A stretch of 21,157 bases of DNA from a virus: IMG/VR virus record IMGVR_UViG_3300031669_007305, positions 1-21,157 of that record; one strand, written 5' to 3'. Below the pieces are notes generated by a model. That model did not search any database. It was not told the DNA's origin and saw only the letters and a list, made by a program, of their open reading frames with translations. Every line of letters begins with the position of its first letter. Within the stretch, counting starts at the first letter, position 1. Shown one piece after another: positions 12,770 to 18,300 of the stretch. A program made the position numbers and the translations under genes.

Positions 12770-15217
12770 TTAAGGACGATCAGTGCCGCGAACCATACCG
12801 GAGATGAGCTGGCCAATGGATGTACCATTGGCCCACCCTGCCGCGTGTGCGGGTGACTTGAAGGTATCGTAATCCAGGCGGGCCTTATCGCGTGCGATGG
12901 ACCACTTCCGCAAGGGATAGACCTGGTCTTTCCAATCCAACGCACCGAGAACCGCCAAGTAATCGGAGAAATTGCTGTAGTCGGAATAAGGGCCCGAGGT
13001 CAAGTACGAGGCCACGGATGTCCCTGTGGAGCCACCTTGCGAGGCATTGGTATTCATTCCCAAGGCACCTGCCAACGAGCCGGTAGCAGTGCCGATGGCA
13101 TCGCCTGCCCCCATGATGGCTTTATCCAACGTTCCAGTGGAAGCAACGACAGGCATGTACATCATGGATGAATAGTCAGTTACGGTGAAAGAGATATCAA
13201 TGCCCAAGGGAAGCATATCCGGCGTCCAGCCAATATTACCCGTACCGCGTGTGATGGTCATGTCCGAAATAATACCGTTGCGAATCTGCATACGGCCTTT
13301 CGCAAAGATCTGGCACGAGAAAGGCGCATTCCATGATGAGGCGCCCGTGGCCCGTGGCATGACACCAGCCAGGAGACACGCCAGGGGAAGATAGATGTTC
13401 TGCAACAACGCCAATTTGTGCCCTGACCATGAACGTAATTCAATGGTGAAGGTTTGGTTGGGCATCGTCACGGACGAGGAGTCGTAGACGTTGGGAATAT
13501 CGACGTACGCGGCACCGGCCAAGGCCGCCAGTCCTGAAATATGCAGGCCGTTGGCAATTCCCGACACCAGATCCCCCACTGCACTGGTGATACCACCTAC
13601 TACCTTTCCAAGGGCTCCCCCTACGAGATTACCGCCCGCCATATCGAAGGAGGTCATGCGCGACTCGGAGGACTTGGAATTGATTTTCGATTGCAAATCA
13701 GAAGGTCGGGTCGAGTTACTGAAGGACTCGCCAATCGTCCCACCGTAATCCGTACGGAAGGTAATGTACTGGGAACCGTCCGAGAGATCGGCTTTGAGGG
13801 AATCCCAGAACGCCCCCCACCAGTCGGCAATTTTCCCCGAGAAACTGGTATCGGACGACTTACTATCAGGGGGTGCAGTCGATGACGGCGCTGGATTGGA
13901 CGAGTTTCCCGTAGTCCCCGAGGTCCCGCCGGTATTGGTTGAACTCTGTGTGGCTGGAGTGCCGGTGGCCGTATCTTGGGACATGGTTTCCACCGTGGCC
14001 GAGTTGCCGTCACTGGTATCGTTATCCGCGGCCGAACCACCTGCCCCCTTCAAATAGGCGGGAAGGACATCTTTCAGGTACTTTGTCGGTGGTCGAGTCA
14101 GGTTTCCGCCAATGACGCCCAGGAGTCTCTGTTGGAGATTCGAGCCGCGCGTGGCCTCATCCAAGGCTTTTTGCACCCGTTTGGTGAATTGATCGGCCAA
14201 ACGCTGAGAGCGGTTCGCGACAGCATAAACATCGATGTAACCGCCCTGTGCCTTGCCGTTAACATCCTTGGAGATCGGAATGTAGATATCCGGCAAGAAT
14301 GCCGACATGGCTCCGATATCGTCCTCGATACCAGTGGTATCATTACTCCATGATGGCGAGTTGGGATCCTTATACATGGTCTGCTGGAAGGCATTCAATT
14401 GGCGATTATGGATACCTAAATTGGCGGTAATGCCATTTAGCATCGTATTGACTGCATTCCAATACACCGGCATCGTTGGCTTGAAATAACTGAACTTCGT
14501 TGACGGAATATTCAACGCGCTCTTGATCACCTTCGACCCAAAGATGATGGGGGCAAAAGGTACCGACAAGAGGTAACCGGCAGCTGAACCCAAATGGAAG
14601 AACAAGCCTTTCGCGCGACCTGTACGCACGATCGCCGAGGCATTGGAATCGTAAAAGTTACCAAAGAACGATGACAGTGAGTTGAAGGCCTGCACACCAA
14701 AGGACATCGTAATCAACTGTGCATTATCGTCGATGATATCCGAGTAGGCCCGGCCCATGCCGAAAGATCCTTGCGTCGTCATCGTCGTGCGATCGGGGGC
14801 GTTTTGATAACGGTGATCGCCACCCATGGTGACATCGGAGAATTCCGTGTACTGTGGCGGACAGTTGATCGGCCAATTGCCTCCCAACGTGGTGTCCGTG
14901 TATTTCCAGGCAGCGGTGGTAAAGATGCGCCGCGCCATGTCTTGAGTGGAGATATCGTCCAAGATGCCGTTATTACCCAACGTGTTGAGCATGAACGCTT
15001 GGCGAATCCAGCTTAAGTTGGTGATGCGGTCGGTGGTCAGGAAGTCAGCGATCGAAGCCGGCAACGTGACATCAGGAGTGGTGACAAACGAGGCCGGTGG
15101 ATACGCCGGACTGGGAGTGATCGGCAGCCCGAGTTTATCGTGAGTTGGATCATGAGCAGCGAGTGCTGCACCTTCGATTTGGTTATATAGGGCATTGAGC
15201 TGTGAAGGAACAGACAT
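12770..15217 (-). CDS. Probable virion (tail/baseplate) structural protein, 815 residues
   Basis: The start is ATG 15217, with a weak GTGGGA upstream and a TATG element about 41 bases before it. The N-terminal ~390 residues are globular-looking, with helical and aromatic segments (SFGVQAFNSLSSFFGNFYD, MPVYWNAVNTMLNGITANL). They are followed by a low-complexity Ser/Thr/Gly/Asn/Pro linker at about residues 392-460. The C-terminal part contains a Gly/Ala helix (GKVVGGITSAVGDLVSGIAN), then IELRSWSGHKLALLQNIYLP, GRMQIRNGIISDMTITRG and PLGIDISFTVTD, and a final DYLAVLG / VYPLRKW segment. I recall that C-terminal pattern from structural proteins of jumbo myoviruses but cannot name the part. A tail or baseplate role is inferred. 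It follows the SLT gene with a terminator between them, so it can be expressed separately. Confidence 0.65.
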   Translation of the reverse strand: MSVPSQLNALYNQIEGAALAAHDPTHDKLGLPITPSPAYPPASFVTTPDVTLPASIADFLTTDRITNLSWIRQAFMLNTLGNNGILDDISTQDMARRIFTTAAWKYTDTTLGGNWPINCPPQYTEFSDVTMGGDHRYQNAPDRTTMTTQGSFGMGRAYSDIIDDNAQLITMSFGVQAFNSLSSFFGNFYDSNASAIVRTGRAKGLFFHLGSAAGYLLSVPFAPIIFGSKVIKSALNIPSTKFSYFKPTMPVYWNAVNTMLNGITANLGIHNRQLNAFQQTMYKDPNSPSWSNDTTGIEDDIGAMSAFLPDIYIPISKDVNGKAQGGYIDVYAVANRSQRLADQFTKRVQKALDEATRGSNLQQRLLGVIGGNLTRPPTKYLKDVLPAYLKGAGGSAADNDTSDGNSATVETMSQDTATGTPATQSSTNTGGTSGTTGNSSNPAPSSTAPPDSKSSDTSFSGKIADWWGAFWDSLKADLSDGSQYITFRTDYGGTIGESFSNSTRPSDLQSKINSKSSESRMTSFDMAGGNLVGGALGKVVGGITSAVGDLVSGIANGLHISGLAALAGAAYVDIPNVYDSSSVTMPNQTFTIELRSWSGHKLALLQNIYLPLACLLAGVMPRATGASSWNAPFSCQIFAKGRMQIRNGIISDMTITRGTGNIGWTPDMLPLGIDISFTVTDYSSMMYMPVVASTGTLDKAIMGAGDAIGTATGSLAGALGMNTNASQGGSTGTSVASYLTSGPYSDYSNFSDYLAVLGALDWKDQVYPLRKWSIARDKARLDYDTFKSPAHAAGWANGTSIGQLISGMVRGTDRP

Positions 15218-15257
15218 GTCTAGGTCCCACGTTGAGAATGAGTCAAAAGAATTACCC

Positions 15258-15261
15258 CATA
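15258..15261 (-). promoter_or_regulatory. Candidate TATG late-promoter element for the 15217 gene
   Basis: The minus strand reads GTTTTATGGGGTAATTC, placing TATG about 41 bases before ATG 15217 and immediately after the terminator of the upstream SLT gene. Confidence 0.38.
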
Positions 15262-15301
15262 AAACAAGCCGCAGGGGCGAGGCACAAGCCTCGCCCCTGC
15301 G
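15262..15301 (-). terminator. Terminator after the SLT virion-protein gene
   Basis: On the minus strand a 14-bp perfect GC-rich stem (15301-15288 with 15283-15270) has a 4-base loop and is followed by TTGTTTTA. It starts 13 bases after the stop codon of the SLT gene and precedes the 15217 gene's own leader. Confidence 0.88.
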
Positions 15302-15313
15302 CTATACACCGAC

Positions 15314-18300
15314 TTACCCGTACTGTGGTCTCGCCATAGATACCGGAGCCCGTGGGAGTGTGGCCGGTTGAGGCCTTCCAGCCATGGAAGCGTCATCCGT
15401 CCTGGATGCCCCTGATGGAGCTCCCTGGATCGAGGCAGTATCCGTACTTTGCCCTGACAACCCCCCTGCTTTGGCGATACTCGGTAACGCACCGGTATTG
15501 CTTTCGATCGAGATCAGGACGGCCACGGCTTTGGAGAGCAAATCCGTTTGCTGTTTGAGGTACGTTGAAATATCTCCCGTCCTGGCCATTTGTGCTTGCG
15601 CAGTGGCCTGTGCTTGGCGGTCAGCCATGACCGCCTTATGTTGCTGCGCCGCTTGAGCCACCATCACGGGATCGACTGTGGAATCATTCGCTATCGCCGG
15701 CATCCCCGGTGCGACAGACGGCATGATCAGATGCGCCGAAGGCTTTCCACCCGATGGCGGTGCGATCGATGCCAAAGCCGCCGTACCGGCCGCTGCCGCG
15801 GCAGCGGAGCCCTTCGGATGCACTGTCTCTGCTCCTAAGCCGCCCTTGGTACCGTTGGCCGTGGTGGTGGTTTTACTCGCCACCCCTGCCGACGTACTGG
15901 CCATTTCCGTATTGGGCGATGCAGTGGGTAGTGTCGGTTCGGAGGCTGATACCTTCGAGCGAAATTTACCTACTTTACCATCCAACAACTTCACGACCTG
16001 TCCCTTAGTCAATGCCGTACCGCTTCGATAAAAGATCGAAGCATTGGATGCAGCAGCTTTGGGGGAAACCGCTGCCGCAATGGCTTTATCCGGAGCGGAA
16101 AGCAACTGCACCGCCCCGGCAGGGCCGAGGAAATGCGCAATGTACAGCTCCGTATCGGTGGGAGGGCGTCCTAAGCGCTTGGTTAGGTATCGTTGATTCT
16201 CCTTAATGAATTCACCAAGCATGAGCGCCGAAGCACGCGGATCGGTCTGAGGGGTGTTGGGATTGATGCCATACTTCGCACCGTACTTCGCTAGCATGGC
16301 TCGCCACGTCGAATCAAGGAATTGACCTAAGCCCTTGGCAGATGACGTGCCTGCTTTGGCATTGGGATTCCAGGAAGATTCAATACCCGTGAAGATACCC
16401 AACAACTTGGGATCCATACCGGTCATTTTCGCCGCCGCATCCAAGGTAGCCTTGACTGCCGCATAACCCCGTCCAGTAGGTTCCGGCACCTTATTGATGT
16501 CGCCAACCGTGCCGTGCCCCGGTTGGGCCACGGGTTGACCGACAACGGCACCCGGTTTCCCAGCAGCGGCTGCAATGGATTGTGCCACCGCCGATCCGGC
16601 TTCAACGCCACGCGGCAATGCCACTGCCTGTTGGAGTTGAGGTTTGGTGGAAGCCGACGATGCCGTCGCTCCAGCAGCTGAAATACCGTCCTTGGCGCTT
16701 GTCGTCCCCGTCGGAGTGGTTTGTTTCTTCGCGGCAGCTTTGGCCTCTTGCTCCTGCAAGACCTGTTTCTTTACTGCATCCTTCAACGCCTGAATATTGG
16801 CTTTAGTGCTATTGGAATCAGCGTTCAACGGTGTGTTATCGCTAAACGGTGTCTCAGTAAAGCTCCATACCGAGGCAGTGGTCAGTTTCGAGCCAAAGGT
16901 AGCTGCGACCGTCATGGTCGCCACATCCAACAGATGGGCAGGCCCCAATCGATTCTCCGCGTCCCGCGGATCGATCATCTTGTTCGCATGCTTCACAGCA
17001 GTAGCGTATTGCAGGATCGTCGGTACAAAGCGTTTGGCGAACCAGCTGTACCAGCGAAGCTTGGCATCCTTGTCCGTGGGCGATACCCCGAAATACCCCT
17101 GGTAATGATCGAAGTAATAACTGGCATCGTCGGTGAAACTGGCCGTACCGTCACTGGTGTACTGGATCTTCTCGAAGACATCCTGCTCCAAGAGAAAGAG
17201 CGCTTTGGCTTTAGTGGGATCCATCTTGGACAAACCGTAGGTCTTGTAACGAACTGCTGTCAAGGCCGAGACCTTCCCGCCCAAGAAGCCAAAATCTGAC
17301 TTCAGGTGCGAGGTGGCCGTGAGGCCGACCTTACTGGCGACGTTCTTACCCGAGGCATCTTTGGTGGCTGCCACCAAAGCCCCAACCGAGGCTGCGGCAC
17401 CACCTGCTGCCGTAATGGCGGCCTTGGCTGGAATCGCACTCTTTAGACCACCCACGGACGCCACGAACGCATTGGCGATCGCACTGGCCGAGGTCGGCCC
17501 TCCCTTACCATCTCCCTTTTCCGGACCCAGATCTTTCAGTACTGCCAACTGGGCCGCCGCGACTTCTTTCTTCCCGGCAGTGAGTGGATCATCCTTGAAA
17601 GGAGACGTCATCTGATCGTAAATATTCGGCGCGATGGTCATCACTTGTTTCAGCAGCGCGCGTTTCTGTTCGGGCTTCAATACGTCATCGACATCCGAGA
17701 TCGACAGACCTTCTTTCTGCGCATGGACTGCTTGAATCCAATGCAGGAAGACTGGCTTGAATCGCTTGTCCATCCAGGTACCGAGTGCCTGCTGCTGGTT
17801 GGCTTCCTTAGCCGTACCATGATGGAACCAGTTTAATGGGTTCCAGTTACTGCGATAAAAGCCGAAGATCTTGGTGACCTTGATCAGATCAGCCTTCTTC
17901 ATCGTGCGCGCGTTGATGGTGGCCGTACCGGCACTGACTGTGGTGTGGGGTTCGAGCAACCCTTCGAGTTCTCCGACGATCTTGGAATTGGACAAATCCT
18001 TGTCCACATCCACACCGTACTGGGCCATGCGTAAACTCCGTAGCTTCATGCTACGTAGTTTGTGGTTACTGTAAAGCTTGTAAGCGCCGTAGGCGAGCGC
18101 GCCAACAGCCAGAGCCCCTAGGACCACGGGGGCACTGATGACAGCCGCTATACCGCCTAAAATAGAGCCTGCGGCCCCTGCGGCACCGGCAAGCAGACCA
18201 CCACCTTCAGCCACTGCACCGGCGGTAGCTATTCCTTCGGCAGCCGTCGTTCCCGCCACCGCCGCTTCACCCAGTCCAGCAGCGCCTTCCACGGCACCCA

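Noticed and set aside
13654-14040. 128-residue minus-strand frame, and other long frames overlapping the 815-residue gene
   Set aside because: It lies in another frame of the same strand as the strongly supported 815-residue gene, has a proline/arginine-rich shadow composition and no ribosome-binding site.
15220-15492. 90-residue minus-strand frame spanning the end of the SLT gene and its terminator
   Set aside because: It overlaps the SLT coding region and reads through the perfect terminator hairpin, so it is a shadow.
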